The notes below the pieces were generated by a model. The model made no database searches. It worked only from the letters and a program-made list of their open reading frames with translations, and had not been told where the DNA came from. This document shows, one piece after another, positions 27,178 through 36,476 of a stretch of DNA of 64,000 nucleotides. Source of the stretch: Streptomyces sp. YIM 130001. GTDB taxonomy: Bacteria > Actinomycetota > Actinomycetes > Streptomycetales > Streptomycetaceae. The DNA is taken from assembly GCF_003574445.1 (NCBI RefSeq), contig NZ_KZ984573.1:1-64000 (forward strand). Reading direction: 5' to 3'. The position numbers and the translations under genes were made by a program. Numbering within the stretch: position 1 is the stretch's first letter; every line of letters starts with the position of its first letter.

Positions 27178-29268
27178 CTAGACGTTGACCGAGTCCTCCG
27201 CCGGGTCCGTGCGCTCGCCGTCGAGATCCGCGGCCGCGTCGTCGGCCTCCGCCTCGCGCTGCGTCGGAATGCCCGCCGCGGCCTTGGACTCCATCCGTGC
27301 CCGGCGTTCGTCCGCCCGCGCGCACAGGGCGCGTACGGCGTCGTTGAAGCGGACCAGGGACGGCGGGTCCGCGGGGCCGAGGAGGTGTTCCTTCAGCTCG
27401 GCGCGGGCCGCCGCGTGGCGGTCCTTCTCCGGGTTGCGCACGGTGTCGAGCAGTCCGGGCATCTCGGTGGCGGCCGGGCTCAGGATCGTCGCGGCGCTCA
27501 CCGTCGGGAAACTGCTGCGGAACTCGGCCTCGGTCATGCCCGAGGTGTTTGCGACCGCGTACGGCTTCTCGCTGGTCAGGTAGTCCGAGACCACGCTCGA
27601 CACATCGCTGATCAGCAGGTCCGCCTGGTTGAAGCAGGTGAAGATGCCGGGCCGGGCGTCGGTGATGATCTGGTGCTCCCACTCGGGGAACGACGCCCAG
27701 TACGCGGCCTCCCAGGCCTCGGTGGCGACGGCCACGGCGGCCTCCCGGCTGCCGTCCGGAACGCCCTGGAGCAGCATCCGCTCCATCTCGTCCGCGCCGG
27801 TACGGAAGTTCGTGGAGGTCAGACTGTCGAGCTCGGCGGCGCGCCGGACGAGCTCCTGCGCGGCCGCGGGACCCGGGCGCTCACCGGACCGCTTCGCGGC
27901 CGCCTCACGGATCATGGCCCGGATGCGCTCGTCGGCCTCGCCCGCGCGGGGGTCGACCGAGCCGGTCATCGGGTGCGGCTTGTACAGCAGCCGGACGTGG
28001 TCGTCGGCGAGCAGGTGGCGGACGATGTTCTCGCCGGCGAGAACGACCGAGGTGTTGCCCGGGTTCCCGTCCCAGCCCTCCCAGGTGGGGGCGTAGAGCA
28101 CGGTCGTGTACGTGCTCTTCGGGGCGCCCGTGTACGGCAGGATCGGCGACAACTGGGGGCGGCCGACCTCGACCACGTCCCGGTCGTCGACGCCGATGTC
28201 GGCCTGCTGGTAGCGGTCGCGCGCCGCGGGGCCCGCCACCCAGACCTCGTCGTAGGCCTTGGCGTACGGGTTGCAGGAGGAGAGCTTGTCGCTCTCGCCG
28301 TGGTTGGTGAACGCGTGCTTGATGGACGGTATGCGCAGGACCTGCGAGGTCTTACCCGAGTTGGCCGGGTGCAGCATCATCTTCAGCGTCGAGTTCTCGA
28401 GCGCGAACATGTTGGCGACCTTGGGGATGCAGACGATCGGCACGTCGGTGGCGTCGATCTTCTGCACCATGAACCGCTCACGGAGCACGATCAGCGGCTT
28501 GCCGTCCAGCTGGGAGAGCGTGGAGAGCCACATGTTGGCCTGGTACGCGGAGGTGGTGCCGCCGGAGAAGTACATGGCGACCGTCGGGCGGTACTCGGCC
28601 AGCCACTGGTCGAACCACTCCATGACCACCTTGTCGCTCGCCGCGCGCTTGCCGGGGAGCAGCCAGGTGGCCAGGTGGACGGTGCCGACCAGCATCGCGG
28701 CGAGCGAGATGCCGACGCCGACCGCACCGCCGTGCACGGTCTTGGTGAGCGCCGAGACGAGCAGACCGACGGTCGCGGGCGCCGAGAACAGCAGCAGCCG
28801 GTGCGCCTGGCGGCGGGCCAGGATGCGCGGCGGTGACTGGGTGAGGTGCAGCTCGGATGCGTCGATGTTCCGCGTCACGAGCGGCAGCTGGCGGCTGCGG
28901 CGGACGAGGACCGCCAGCGCCTGGCAGATGAAGTGCAGCAGGAAGAAGGCGAGCAGCGAGATGGTGAGCGGCGCCTGCTCGTGCAGCGGATTGATGCCGG
29001 GCAGTCGCAGCAGGCCGACCAGAATCAGCATGTCGCGCAGGAGCTGGCGGACCGTGACGTCGAAACGGATCTTGCCCAGGAGTGCGAGCAGACCGGGCTG
29101 CCGGTACTGCAGGTAGGTGTCGAGGGCGAGCCCGCCGGCGGAGGCGATCACGAAGACCGGCAGATTCGGCAGCAGGGCGCCTGCGAGCTGTGCCGTGAAG
29201 AGCACGAACATCGAGAACAGGGCAAGCAGCTGCACGATGCGGCGGGGGGCGAGTCCGGCTGAGGGCAC
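27178..29268 (-). CDS. TagF/TagB-like CDP-glycerol glycerophosphotransferase family protein
   Basis: About 696 residues. The N-terminal third holds roughly five or six membrane helices, then a soluble glycerophosphotransferase-type domain with YKPHP (RLLYKPHPMTG) and a late DLLISDVSSVVSDYL segment, the two hallmark motifs of the family. It probably polymerises a wall glycopolymer of the teichoic-acid type. I recall that an S. coelicolor gene at this locus was studied with the Mre spore-wall complex; I could not verify this. The GTG at 29268 is preferred because GGAG lies 8 nt upstream; a TTG six codons earlier also fits. Confidence 0.85.
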   Translation of the reverse strand: MPSAGLAPRRIVQLLALFSMFVLFTAQLAGALLPNLPVFVIASAGGLALDTYLQYRQPGLLALLGKIRFDVTVRQLLRDMLILVGLLRLPGINPLHEQAPLTISLLAFFLLHFICQALAVLVRRSRQLPLVTRNIDASELHLTQSPPRILARRQAHRLLLFSAPATVGLLVSALTKTVHGGAVGVGISLAAMLVGTVHLATWLLPGKRAASDKVVMEWFDQWLAEYRPTVAMYFSGGTTSAYQANMWLSTLSQLDGKPLIVLRERFMVQKIDATDVPIVCIPKVANMFALENSTLKMMLHPANSGKTSQVLRIPSIKHAFTNHGESDKLSSCNPYAKAYDEVWVAGPAARDRYQQADIGVDDRDVVEVGRPQLSPILPYTGAPKSTYTTVLYAPTWEGWDGNPGNTSVVLAGENIVRHLLADDHVRLLYKPHPMTGSVDPRAGEADERIRAMIREAAAKRSGERPGPAAAQELVRRAAELDSLTSTNFRTGADEMERMLLQGVPDGSREAAVAVATEAWEAAYWASFPEWEHQIITDARPGIFTCFNQADLLISDVSSVVSDYLTSEKPYAVANTSGMTEAEFRSSFPTVSAATILSPAATEMPGLLDTVRNPEKDRHAAARAELKEHLLGPADPPSLVRFNDAVRALCARADERRARMESKAAAGIPTQREAEADDAAADLDGERTDPAEDSVNV

Positions 29269-29696
29269 GGGCTGGGCTCCTGGCAAGTTGGCTGGGGGGC
29301 GGGTCTTACTCGGGGGTGCTGCGGGGGCCGACGGCGTGGGGGCGCGGTCGGGACCTTCGAAACATCCTCGGGCCTTGGTGGGGAAGGCCGACCCCTGACC
29401 GTATGGCTATCGCGGTCTCTGTAGCAATCTTCAGTCAGCGGAATCATGAGATAAAGGGGCAAACGCTATGAACCTCAACACGTCCTGGCCGACGGCTGGT
29501 TGATGCGTGAGGTGTGCCACATTCCGGATCGTACGCCGGGGAGCCTCCGACCTGCGCACCCGCGCGCTGCGGCCCTGGCGTTCCGCCCCTCGGAATGCGG
29601 GAGCGGTCGCGCGCGGTGCTCGCGTAGATTGCTGACACCGCTCCGCAAGCGGACATCGCTGCGGATTCCAGCAGGTCGTGACCATGGGGGACGTAC
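29269..29696. promoter_or_regulatory. Divergent promoter region of the TagF-like gene and proB
   Basis: 428 bases without a supportable gene. The part at 29400-29480 is unusually AT-rich for this genome and is the likely promoter of the minus-strand gene. TAGATT at 29625-29630 is a plausible -10 box for proB. GCGTTCCGCCCC and GGAATGC near 29578-29597 form a small inverted repeat. Confidence 0.4.
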
Positions 29697-30905
29697 GTGT
29701 CGGGCGCAGGGCAGAACGAGGCAGTCATCGGATCGGACGCGGTCGAGGCCGCCCGACCGTGCGACCGCCAGGCCGTGCGCGAGGCCCGTCGCATCGTCGT
29801 CAAGGTCGGCTCCTCGTCGCTGACCACCGCCGCGGGCGGCCTGGACGCGGACCGCGTGGACGCCCTGGTCGACGTCCTCGCCAAGGCGCGCGATCGGACC
29901 GCGGCAGGGGCGCCCGACGACGGCAGCCGGGAGATCCTGCTCGTCTCCTCCGGGGCCATCGCCGCCGGACTCGCGCCGCTCGGGCTGATCCGGCGCCCCC
30001 GCGACCTGGCCCGCCAGCAGGCCGCGGCCAGCGTCGGCCAGGGGCTGCTCGTCGCCCGCTACACCGCCTCCTTCGCGCGGTACGGCGTACGGGTCGGCCA
30101 GGTCCTGCTCACCAGCGACGACATGGCCAGACGCGCCCACCACCGCAACGCCTCGCGCACCTTCGACCAGCTCCTGGCCATGGGCGCCCTGCCGGTGGTC
30201 AACGAGAACGACACCGTGGCCACCGACGAGATCCGCTTCGGCGACAACGACCGGCTCGCCGCCCTCGTCGCCCACCTGGTCCGCGCCGACCTCCTGGTGC
30301 TCCTGTCCGATGTGGACGGTCTCTACGACGGAGACCCCTCGCTGCCGGGCAGCAGCCGAATCGAGGAGGTGCGCAGCCCGGCCGACCTGGACGGCGTGCA
30401 GATCGGCAGCTCGGGGCGGGCCGGTGTCGGCACCGGCGGCATGGTGACCAAGGTCGAGGCGGCCGGGATCGCGGCCGCGGCAGGCATCTCCGTGGTGCTG
30501 ACCTCGGCCGTGCACGCCGCGGACGCGCTCGCGGGCCGCGCCACCGGTACGCACTTCCACCCCACCGGGCGCCGCTCCGCCGACCGGCTGCTCTGGCTGC
30601 AGCACGCCTCGACCCCGCAGGGCGCGCTCACGCTCGACGACGGCGCGGTGCACGCGGTCACCGAGCGCCGCACCTCGCTGCTGCCCGCCGGGATCAGGGC
30701 GGTGGAGGGCGAGTTCTCCGCCGGGGATCCCGTGGAGCTGCGGGATCTGGCCGGGCGGGCGGTCGCGCGGGGGCTCGTCAACTTCGACGCCAAGGAGATC
30801 CCCCAGCTGATCGGCCGTTCCACGCGCGATCTGGCCCGGGAGCTGGGTCCCGCGTACGAGCGTGAGGTCGTGCACCGGGACGATCTGGTCGTCCTGACGA
30901 AGTGA
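29697..30905 (+). CDS. proB: Glutamate 5-kinase
   Basis: First step of proline synthesis: phosphorylation of glutamate. 402 residues, made of an amino-acid kinase domain (VVKVGSSSLT, LVSSGAIAAG, NENDTVATDEIRFGDNDRLAA, GTGGMVTKVEAA) and a C-terminal PUA domain (about 305-385). The first 25 residues precede the conserved core. The GTG at 29697 has GGGGGA upstream. proA is 0.8 kb downstream with one small gene between, so the pair is not a tight operon. Confidence 0.95.
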   Translation: MSGAGQNEAVIGSDAVEAARPCDRQAVREARRIVVKVGSSSLTTAAGGLDADRVDALVDVLAKARDRTAAGAPDDGSREILLVSSGAIAAGLAPLGLIRRPRDLARQQAAASVGQGLLVARYTASFARYGVRVGQVLLTSDDMARRAHHRNASRTFDQLLAMGALPVVNENDTVATDEIRFGDNDRLAALVAHLVRADLLVLLSDVDGLYDGDPSLPGSSRIEEVRSPADLDGVQIGSSGRAGVGTGGMVTKVEAAGIAAAAGISVVLTSAVHAADALAGRATGTHFHPTGRRSADRLLWLQHASTPQGALTLDDGAVHAVTERRTSLLPAGIRAVEGEFSAGDPVELRDLAGRAVARGLVNFDAKEIPQLIGRSTRDLARELGPAYEREVVHRDDLVVLTK

Positions 30906-31161
30906 AGGCGATGTGACGGCGACGGCGGTGGTCGGGGCCCCCGCGAGCCGCTGGTCGCCGCGCGCCGTCGGCCTCACGGTTTCCGGAATGAGCCGATCCG
31001 CAAGAAGCGTCCGCGGGTTGCCCCGACCGTGTCGTAAAGCGGCCGAAACAACAGCCCCCGGCGAGGGACCTTCCGCAAAACCGTCACGCGCGCCCTCGTC
31101 GCCTGGTCAACTTTGTCTCGGGGGTAACTTTCGCACGACCAGAGCTTGACAGGAGGCCGCC

Positions 31162-31617
31162 GTGAGACGAGTGCGCCCTGGGGCGGCAGCCCGAGGTGTG
31201 CCCGCCGAACGAGCGCTGACCAGCGTGACGGCGGGCCAGGAGTTCGCGGACGACGAGCGGCTCGAGCCGGTGGACCTGCCCCGGCTCTGGCACGTCACGC
31301 TGAGCGTCTCGGGTCCCGCCGCGCCGCTGCCCGACATCCGGCGCGGCCTCGAGCAGCTGGCGCATGACCACCCGTTCCTGCTGACCAGCCGTTACGCGGC
31401 CGACCACGCGGAGATCCGCTACTGGGAAGAGGCCAGGGACCTGCACGACGCGGCGGCCGTCGCGCTGCGCCTGTGGGGCGAGCACCGGCTCAGCGCCGGG
31501 CTCCCGCCCTGGGAGATCGTCGGCCTCGAGGTCATCGACCGCGACACGTATCACCAGCGCATCGCGGAAGGCTACGGTCCGCCGCCGGCGGCCCCGGTCG
31601 GCGTGCACCCCTTTTGA
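31162..31617 (+). CDS. Conserved small protein between proB and proA
   Basis: A 151-residue soluble protein of unknown function. After a variable Arg-rich N-terminus it has a compact alpha/beta-looking core (LWHVTLSVSGPAAPLPDIRRGLEQLAHDH..., WGEHRLSAGLPPWEIVGLEVIDRDTYHQRI). AGGAGG stands 5 nt before the GTG at 31162, the strongest SD in this part of the window. The 256 bases between proB and this gene hold nothing I can assign. Its place between the proline genes is the only clue to its role. Confidence 0.8.
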   Translation: MRRVRPGAAARGVPAERALTSVTAGQEFADDERLEPVDLPRLWHVTLSVSGPAAPLPDIRRGLEQLAHDHPFLLTSRYAADHAEIRYWEEARDLHDAAAVALRLWGEHRLSAGLPPWEIVGLEVIDRDTYHQRIAEGYGPPPAAPVGVHPF

Positions 31618-31711
31618 GCCGAGTCGCCCACCACATGGCCTCCGTACACCCCGGGCCCGTGCCGATGTCTCGGAGTGCGGAACACCCTCTGGACGCCCCC
31701 GGCAGCCCGGC

Positions 31712-31717
31712 TACCCT
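31712..31717 (+). promoter_or_regulatory. -10 box of proA, leaderless
   Basis: TACCCT ends 6 nt before the proA ATG and there is no SD, so proA is probably transcribed separately as a leaderless mRNA. Confidence 0.55.
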
Positions 31718-31723
31718 GCGGTC

Positions 31724-33016
31724 ATGACGTCGCCCATCCCGGTCTCCCCGTACGACAACATGACGCCGGTCGCCCAGGCCGCCTACCGGGCCAGGTCCGC
31801 CGCCGCCGACCTCGCCCCGATGCCGCGGTCCGTCAAGGACGACGCGCTCCTGGCCATCGCCGACGCCCTCGAGGTGCGGACCAGGGAGATCGTCGAGGCC
31901 AATGCGAAAGACGTGGCCAGGGCCAAGGAGGCCGGCACCAGCGACACCGTCGTCGACCGCCTCACGCTCACCCCCGAGCGGGTCCGCGCCATCGCCGCCG
32001 ACGTACGCGACGTCGTCGCCCTGCCCGACCCCGTCGGCGAGGTGGTCCGCGGCTCGACCCTGCCCAACGGCATCGACCTGCGCCAGGTCCGGGTCCCGCT
32101 CGGTGTGGTCGGCATCATCTACGAGGCCCGGCCCAACGTCACGGTGGACGCCGCCGCCCTGTGCCTGAAGTCGGGCAACGCGGTGCTGCTGCGCGGCTCG
32201 TCCTCCGCCTACGACTCGAACACCGCCCTGGTCCGCGTGGTCCGCGACGCGGTGGGCGGCGCGGGCCTGCCCGCCGACGTCGTGCAACTGGTGCCGGGGG
32301 AGTCCCGCGACTCCGTGACCGAGCTGATGCGCGCCCGCGGCCTCGTGGACGTCCTCATCCCGCGCGGCGGCGCCTCCCTGATCCGCACTGTCGTCGAGCA
32401 GTCGACCGTGCCGGTGATCGAGACCGGCACCGGCAACTGCCACGTGTACGTCGACGCCCAGGCCGACCTCGACATGGCCGTCGAGATCCTCGTCAACTCC
32501 AAGGCCCAGCGGCCCAGCGTGTGCAACGCGGCCGAGACCCTCCTCGTCCACCAGGACATCGCCGACGCCTTCCTGCCGCGCGCCCTCGAGGCGCTCGCCG
32601 AGGCCGGCGTCACCGTGCACGGCGACGAGCGGGTCGTCGCGGCCGCGGAGGGGAGCAAGGCCACCGTGGTCCCGGCGACTCCCGACGACTGGGAGACCGA
32701 GTACCTCTCGTACGACATCGCGGCCGGGGTCGTCGACTCGCTCGACCGGGCCGTGGAGCACATCCGGCTGTGGACCTCCGGTCACACCGAGGCGATCGTG
32801 ACGACCTCGCAGCAGGCGGCCCGCCGCTTCACCCAGCTCGTCGACTCCACCACGGTCGCCGTGAACGCCTCGACGCGGTTCACCGACGGCGGCCAGTTCG
32901 GCTTCGGCGCCGAGATCGGGATCTCCACGCAGAAGCTGCACGCCCGCGGACCGATGGGACTGCCCGAACTCACTTCCACGAAGTACATCGTCACCGGCGA
33001 CGGACACGTGCGCTGA
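31724..33016 (+). CDS. proA: Glutamate-5-semialdehyde dehydrogenase
   Basis: Second step of proline synthesis: NADPH-dependent reduction of glutamyl phosphate. 430 residues, an ALDH fold. The catalytic Cys lies in the segment KAQRPSVCNAAETLLVH, and the conserved VPLGVVGIIYEARPNVTVDAA and FGFGAEIGISTQKLHARGPMG are present. The ATG at 31724 fits the family N-terminus. Confidence 0.96.
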   Translation: MTSPIPVSPYDNMTPVAQAAYRARSAAADLAPMPRSVKDDALLAIADALEVRTREIVEANAKDVARAKEAGTSDTVVDRLTLTPERVRAIAADVRDVVALPDPVGEVVRGSTLPNGIDLRQVRVPLGVVGIIYEARPNVTVDAAALCLKSGNAVLLRGSSSAYDSNTALVRVVRDAVGGAGLPADVVQLVPGESRDSVTELMRARGLVDVLIPRGGASLIRTVVEQSTVPVIETGTGNCHVYVDAQADLDMAVEILVNSKAQRPSVCNAAETLLVHQDIADAFLPRALEALAEAGVTVHGDERVVAAAEGSKATVVPATPDDWETEYLSYDIAAGVVDSLDRAVEHIRLWTSGHTEAIVTTSQQAARRFTQLVDSTTVAVNASTRFTDGGQFGFGAEIGISTQKLHARGPMGLPELTSTKYIVTGDGHVR

Positions 33017-33117
33017 CCCGCACACCGCGCCGCCTGCCACCGTCTCCACGAACCGGCGGCGCGGAACCGTTCCGGGGTGAATTCCCATACGGTCTGCCCA
33101 AATTGCCCCATCCGGTC

Positions 33118-33123
33118 TAGGCT
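33118..33123 (+). promoter_or_regulatory. -10 box of the gene at 33130, leaderless
   Basis: TAGGCT ends 6 nt before the GTG start. The GGAG that follows is too close to the GTG to act as an SD. Confidence 0.55.
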
Positions 33124-33129
33124 GGAGCC

Positions 33130-33711
33130 GTGCCGGAGGACGTGGGGGGCACGCCGTTTCCGGACGGCCGGGAGCCCGACGACGACCACGACCGCGGAGG
33201 TGCGGACGACGCGTTCGCCTCCGTGGTCTTCGACGAGGCCTTCGTCCGCTCGGCCGCCTTCCACGAACCCACCGCGGTGGAGCGACTGCTCGCCGCTGCC
33301 GAGGCCCGCAGGGCCCGCCGTCACGGCTCTCCGGGGGACGACGACCCGGAGGCGTACGACGGTCCGGCGGCCTACGGAGACCGGGCCGGATACGGCACGC
33401 GCTACGTCTTCGGCACCGGAGCCTTCGGCCGGTCCGCTCCCGGCCGCGACGAGGTGGACGAGCCGGAGTACCCCGAGGAGAACCACGCCCGCCGCGGCAG
33501 TTCCCGCTGGCACCGCCCCGTGGCCTGGCTCCTCGCCCTCGCGATGGGCATCGGCATGGTCGCCCTCGCCTTCGCCGCCGTCTACCGGGGCAGCAGCTCA
33601 GGCCGCCAGGACCCCACGCCGCCGCCCGCCACCACAGGCGTCGACCTGGGACCCTCCGTATCGGCCGACTACTCGCAGCAACCGATCCCGGTCGAGCCCG
33701 GACTGCCCTGA
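33130..33711 (+). CDS. Single-pass membrane protein with VVFDE motif
   Basis: A 193-residue protein: an acidic cytoplasmic head, the motif SVVFDEAFVRSAAFHEPTAV (about residues 31-50), a Tyr/Gly-rich linker, one helix (about 135-157) and a short Pro-rich outer tail. The motif recurs in the N-terminus of the next gene's product (SVVFDESFVRAAKIQEFSAH), at a similar distance from the membrane. No known domain is recognised. It is the first of two adjacent, separately promoted genes of the same type. Confidence 0.8.
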   Translation: MPEDVGGTPFPDGREPDDDHDRGGADDAFASVVFDEAFVRSAAFHEPTAVERLLAAAEARRARRHGSPGDDDPEAYDGPAAYGDRAGYGTRYVFGTGAFGRSAPGRDEVDEPEYPEENHARRGSSRWHRPVAWLLALAMGIGMVALAFAAVYRGSSSGRQDPTPPPATTGVDLGPSVSADYSQQPIPVEPGLP

Positions 33712-33799
33712 CGCCACCGATCGGCCACCCGCTCGTACGCAGTGGGAATCCGGCACAACTTGTCGCCCACCGAGGCGTTTACGCATGGCCGTGACGACC

Positions 33800-33805
33800 T
33801 ACTCT
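33800..33805 (+). promoter_or_regulatory. -10 box of the gene at 33812, leaderless
   Basis: TACTCT ends 6 nt before the ATG at 33812. If an upstream ATG at 33785 is used instead, these bases are coding. Confidence 0.5.
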
Positions 33806-33811
33806 GAAAGT

Positions 33812-34897
33812 ATGGCCGGGTCTGGAGAGCCACCTGAGGGCGCACCCGATTCAGTCCCGGGTGGCGAGGAGGAGTACCGCTCCGTCGTCTTCGACGAATC
33901 CTTCGTCCGTGCTGCCAAGATCCAGGAATTCTCCGCCCACGAGCGCGTCGACGAGCACACGCCGGCCGTGCGCAGCAGCCCGCCGGTGCCGGCCGTGGTC
34001 AAGAACTTCTCGCGGCAGGCCCTGATCCTCATGGTCCTCATCGCGATCGCCTTCGGCACCGCCATCTACATGGGCGTCCGCCACCCCTACGAGCAGCCGT
34101 CCGCGGGGCGCCCCGCGGAGCCGCTGCGGACGACCGTCATCCCGCTCGTGCCCGGCGGCGCCGTGCCGGGCGCGAAGGACCCCGAGAAGCTCTTCGCGAA
34201 CAGCCCGGCCGCCCAGTTCAAGCAGGGCGCGGCGGGTATCTCGCTGCCCGCGGTCAGAGCCACCTCGCACTTCTCCGAGAGCCAGGTCCTGACCGCCCTG
34301 ACCACGGCCAAGGACTACCTCGTCGAGTCGTCGCTCGATCCCGACGTGCTGACCGGCCACACGGTGCGACCGGTGCGGATACTGATCGACCCGGACCAGC
34401 TCGACCAGTTCGACGACAGCTTCGCCCGGCCGGTGGCGGACGGACGGCACGCTGCCACCGGCTGGCTGGTGCGCTTCGACCCCGGGCAGTCCGCGCTCGC
34501 CGACAGCGGGATCCGGGTCCGCGGTTCGATGCACGTCGGCGAGGCGAACGACCGGACGCTCGAGGTCAGTTCGGAGCACACCTTCGTCTACGCGCTGCGC
34601 GAGCCCGGCGTCGAGGACGGCCGCACCTCCCTCTTCACGGTCCGTCGGGAGCTGCACTTCCGCTTCGACCAGACCGACCTGCGGATGCACCGCACCGAGC
34701 TGCTCGTCTCGTATCTGCAGGCCGGACCGCTGGCCTGTGCCACGGACTCGGTGGGGCGGCTCAGGCCGCTGCTCGCCGGCCAGAAGGCCGAGGTGGGCGG
34801 GCCCGCCGGCACCGACCCGTACGCGCCGGACAGCGCCACGGCTCTGTGCGGGGCGCTCGACCCCTCGGCGCAGCCCAAGCCGCCCCGTTCGTCGTAG
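33812..34897 (+). CDS. Membrane protein with VVFDE motif and large outer domain
   Basis: A 361-residue protein. The cytoplasmic head carries SVVFDESFVRAAKIQEFSAH (about residues 24-43). One helix follows (about 68-90, LILMVLIAIAFGTAIYMGV), then an extracytoplasmic domain of about 270 residues (SQVLTALTTAKDYLVESSLDPDVL...) with no family I recognise. The start is ATG 33812 if the mRNA is leaderless; ATG 33785 has GAGG 9 nt upstream and would add nine residues. The same frame stays open back to 33077, but that part overlaps the previous gene and is not real. The next gene ends only 8 bp away on the other strand. Confidence 0.82.
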   Translation: MAGSGEPPEGAPDSVPGGEEEYRSVVFDESFVRAAKIQEFSAHERVDEHTPAVRSSPPVPAVVKNFSRQALILMVLIAIAFGTAIYMGVRHPYEQPSAGRPAEPLRTTVIPLVPGGAVPGAKDPEKLFANSPAAQFKQGAAGISLPAVRATSHFSESQVLTALTTAKDYLVESSLDPDVLTGHTVRPVRILIDPDQLDQFDDSFARPVADGRHAATGWLVRFDPGQSALADSGIRVRGSMHVGEANDRTLEVSSEHTFVYALREPGVEDGRTSLFTVRRELHFRFDQTDLRMHRTELLVSYLQAGPLACATDSVGRLRPLLAGQKAEVGGPAGTDPYAPDSATALCGALDPSAQPKPPRSS

Positions 34898-34905
34898 GCC
34901 CGGGC

Positions 34906-36015
34906 TCAGGCCTTGTCGTCCGGGCCCTCGCCGTTCTCCGTCGACGTGCCTGCGTCCTTGCCGGTGCCCGTGCCGGCGCTGCCCGAACTGCCGCCCTGGC
35001 TGCCGGTGAAGCGGTCGCGCAGCTTGCCGCCCAGATCGCCGGCGCCGCCCGCCAGATCCGAGACCAGCTTCATCAGCGGGTCCTTGCTGCCGCGCACGTC
35101 CTGTGCGTACGCGCCCGCGGACTGGCGGAACGAGTCGGTGACCGAGGCTTCCTTGTCCTCGTCGCGCTGCGGGTAGTGGCCGTCCATGATCCGCTGGAAG
35201 TCGCGGGACTCGGCCCAGCGCTTCAGCTCGGCGGCCCGCACGGTGGTGAAGGGGTGCGTGCGCGGCAGGACGTTCATGATCTTCAGGACGGAGTCGCGCA
35301 GGTCGCCGCCCGCCTCGTACTCCTCGGCCTGGGCCAGGAACGCGTCGACGTTCATCTCGTGCAGGTGATTGCCGCCCGCGATCTTCATCAGACCGCGCAT
35401 CGAGGCCTGAAGGTCCTGGCCCACCAGGAGGCCGGCGCGGTCGGCCGACAGCTCCGACTTGCGGAACCACTCGCGCAGGGCGGTGATGATCGCCATGATC
35501 GCGACGTTCCCCAGCGGGATCCAGGCGACCTTGAGGGCCAGATTCGTCAGGAACAGCAGAATCGTCCGGTACACCGAGTGGCCCGACAGTGCGTGGCCCA
35601 CCTCGTGCCCGACGACCGCCCGCATCTCCTCCTCGTCGAGCAGCTCCACCAGGCCCGTGGTGACCACGATGATCGGCTCGTCCAGACCGATGCACATCGC
35701 GTTCGGCTTCGGGTCCTGGGAGACGTACATCGGCGGGACCTTCTCCAGGTCCAGGATGTAACAGGCGTCCCGCAGCATGGTGTTGAGGTGGCTGAACTGG
35801 GTGTCGCCGACCCGCACCGAGTCCGACAGGAACAGCAGCCGCAGGCTCCGCTCGGGCAGCAGACCGCTCAGTGCCTTGAATACGGTGTCGAAACCGCTCA
35901 GCTTGCGCAGGGCCACCAAGGCCGAGCGGTCCGCCGGATGCTCGTAGGCCCGGGTCGAGATCCCCGGAAAGCGCCGGCGGTTCCGCTCCGGCAGCTGGTC
36001 GTGGCTTTCGGTCAT
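34906..36015 (-). CDS. M48-family zinc metalloprotease
   Basis: A 369-residue membrane-associated peptidase. HEVGH at residues 137-141 supplies two zinc ligands and the catalytic Glu, and ELSADRAG (Glu189) the third ligand. Hydrophobic segments before and after HEVGH (about 150-182) anchor it. The C-terminal 100 residues end in a Gly/Ser/Thr tail. It resembles HtpX/YcaL-type quality-control proteases; the substrate is unknown. GGGGG precedes the ATG at 36015. Confidence 0.92.
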   Translation of the reverse strand: MTESHDQLPERNRRRFPGISTRAYEHPADRSALVALRKLSGFDTVFKALSGLLPERSLRLLFLSDSVRVGDTQFSHLNTMLRDACYILDLEKVPPMYVSQDPKPNAMCIGLDEPIIVVTTGLVELLDEEEMRAVVGHEVGHALSGHSVYRTILLFLTNLALKVAWIPLGNVAIMAIITALREWFRKSELSADRAGLLVGQDLQASMRGLMKIAGGNHLHEMNVDAFLAQAEEYEAGGDLRDSVLKIMNVLPRTHPFTTVRAAELKRWAESRDFQRIMDGHYPQRDEDKEASVTDSFRQSAGAYAQDVRGSKDPLMKLVSDLAGGAGDLGGKLRDRFTGSQGGSSGSAGTGTGKDAGTSTENGEGPDDKA

Positions 36016-36238
36016 TTCACGGCCCCCAAAGATCTGCGAGTGGTCTCGCCCCCCGTACGGGAATCCAGCCTACGGGCTCGGCCCGCGCTACGAGAGGGAC
36101 GAGCCGGTGCTTTCCGGGCCCACGGCGGAGCGCGGGACGGGGCGGGTGCCGGCCGGGGCCGAGTCCCCGTGAGCGCTGCGGAGCGTCCCGATTACGATGT
36201 GGCAGAACCCGCTCCCACCCGGATAGGTCCACTCCACG

Positions 36239-36400
36239 ATGAGTCTGCACAGCACCGCGACCCAGCTGGTCACCCTCGCCGCCGAAGGCGAGCACAGCGG
36301 CAACCACCAGAGCCTCAATCCCTACTTCGTCGGCGGCATGGCGTTTTTCGCGCTCATGCTGCTTCTGTGGATCACCACGCGGTTCAACCGCGACCGCTGA
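36239..36400 (+). CDS. 53-residue membrane protein upstream of nadD
   Basis: ATG to TGA encodes 53 residues: a polar N-terminus (MSLHSTATQLVTLAAEGEHS), then one helix (GGMAFFALMLLLWITT) and a basic end (RFNRDR), which is a convincing small bitopic protein. Codon use has strong GC3. It lies alone between the M48 gene and nadD. I believe close homologues occur at the same place in other streptomycetes, from memory. The function is unknown. Confidence 0.75.
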   Translation: MSLHSTATQLVTLAAEGEHSGNHQSLNPYFVGGMAFFALMLLLWITTRFNRDR

Positions 36401-36462
36401 CACCGGCGGCCACTGAGCAGTCCTCGGGGACGGGCGCGACCGTCGTCACCCGAACGGGCCGG

Positions 36463-36468
36463 TAGGGT
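36463..36468 (+). promoter_or_regulatory. -10 box of nadD, leaderless
   Basis: TAGGGT ends 8 nt before the nadD ATG with no SD between, so the transcript start is at or near the ATG. Confidence 0.5.
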
Positions 36469-36476
36469 CTGCACGC

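Noticed and set aside
30990..31020. ECF-sigma-like promoter (GGAAT with a downstream GTC)
   Set aside because: Spacing and -10 match are poor and no gene start is suitably placed.
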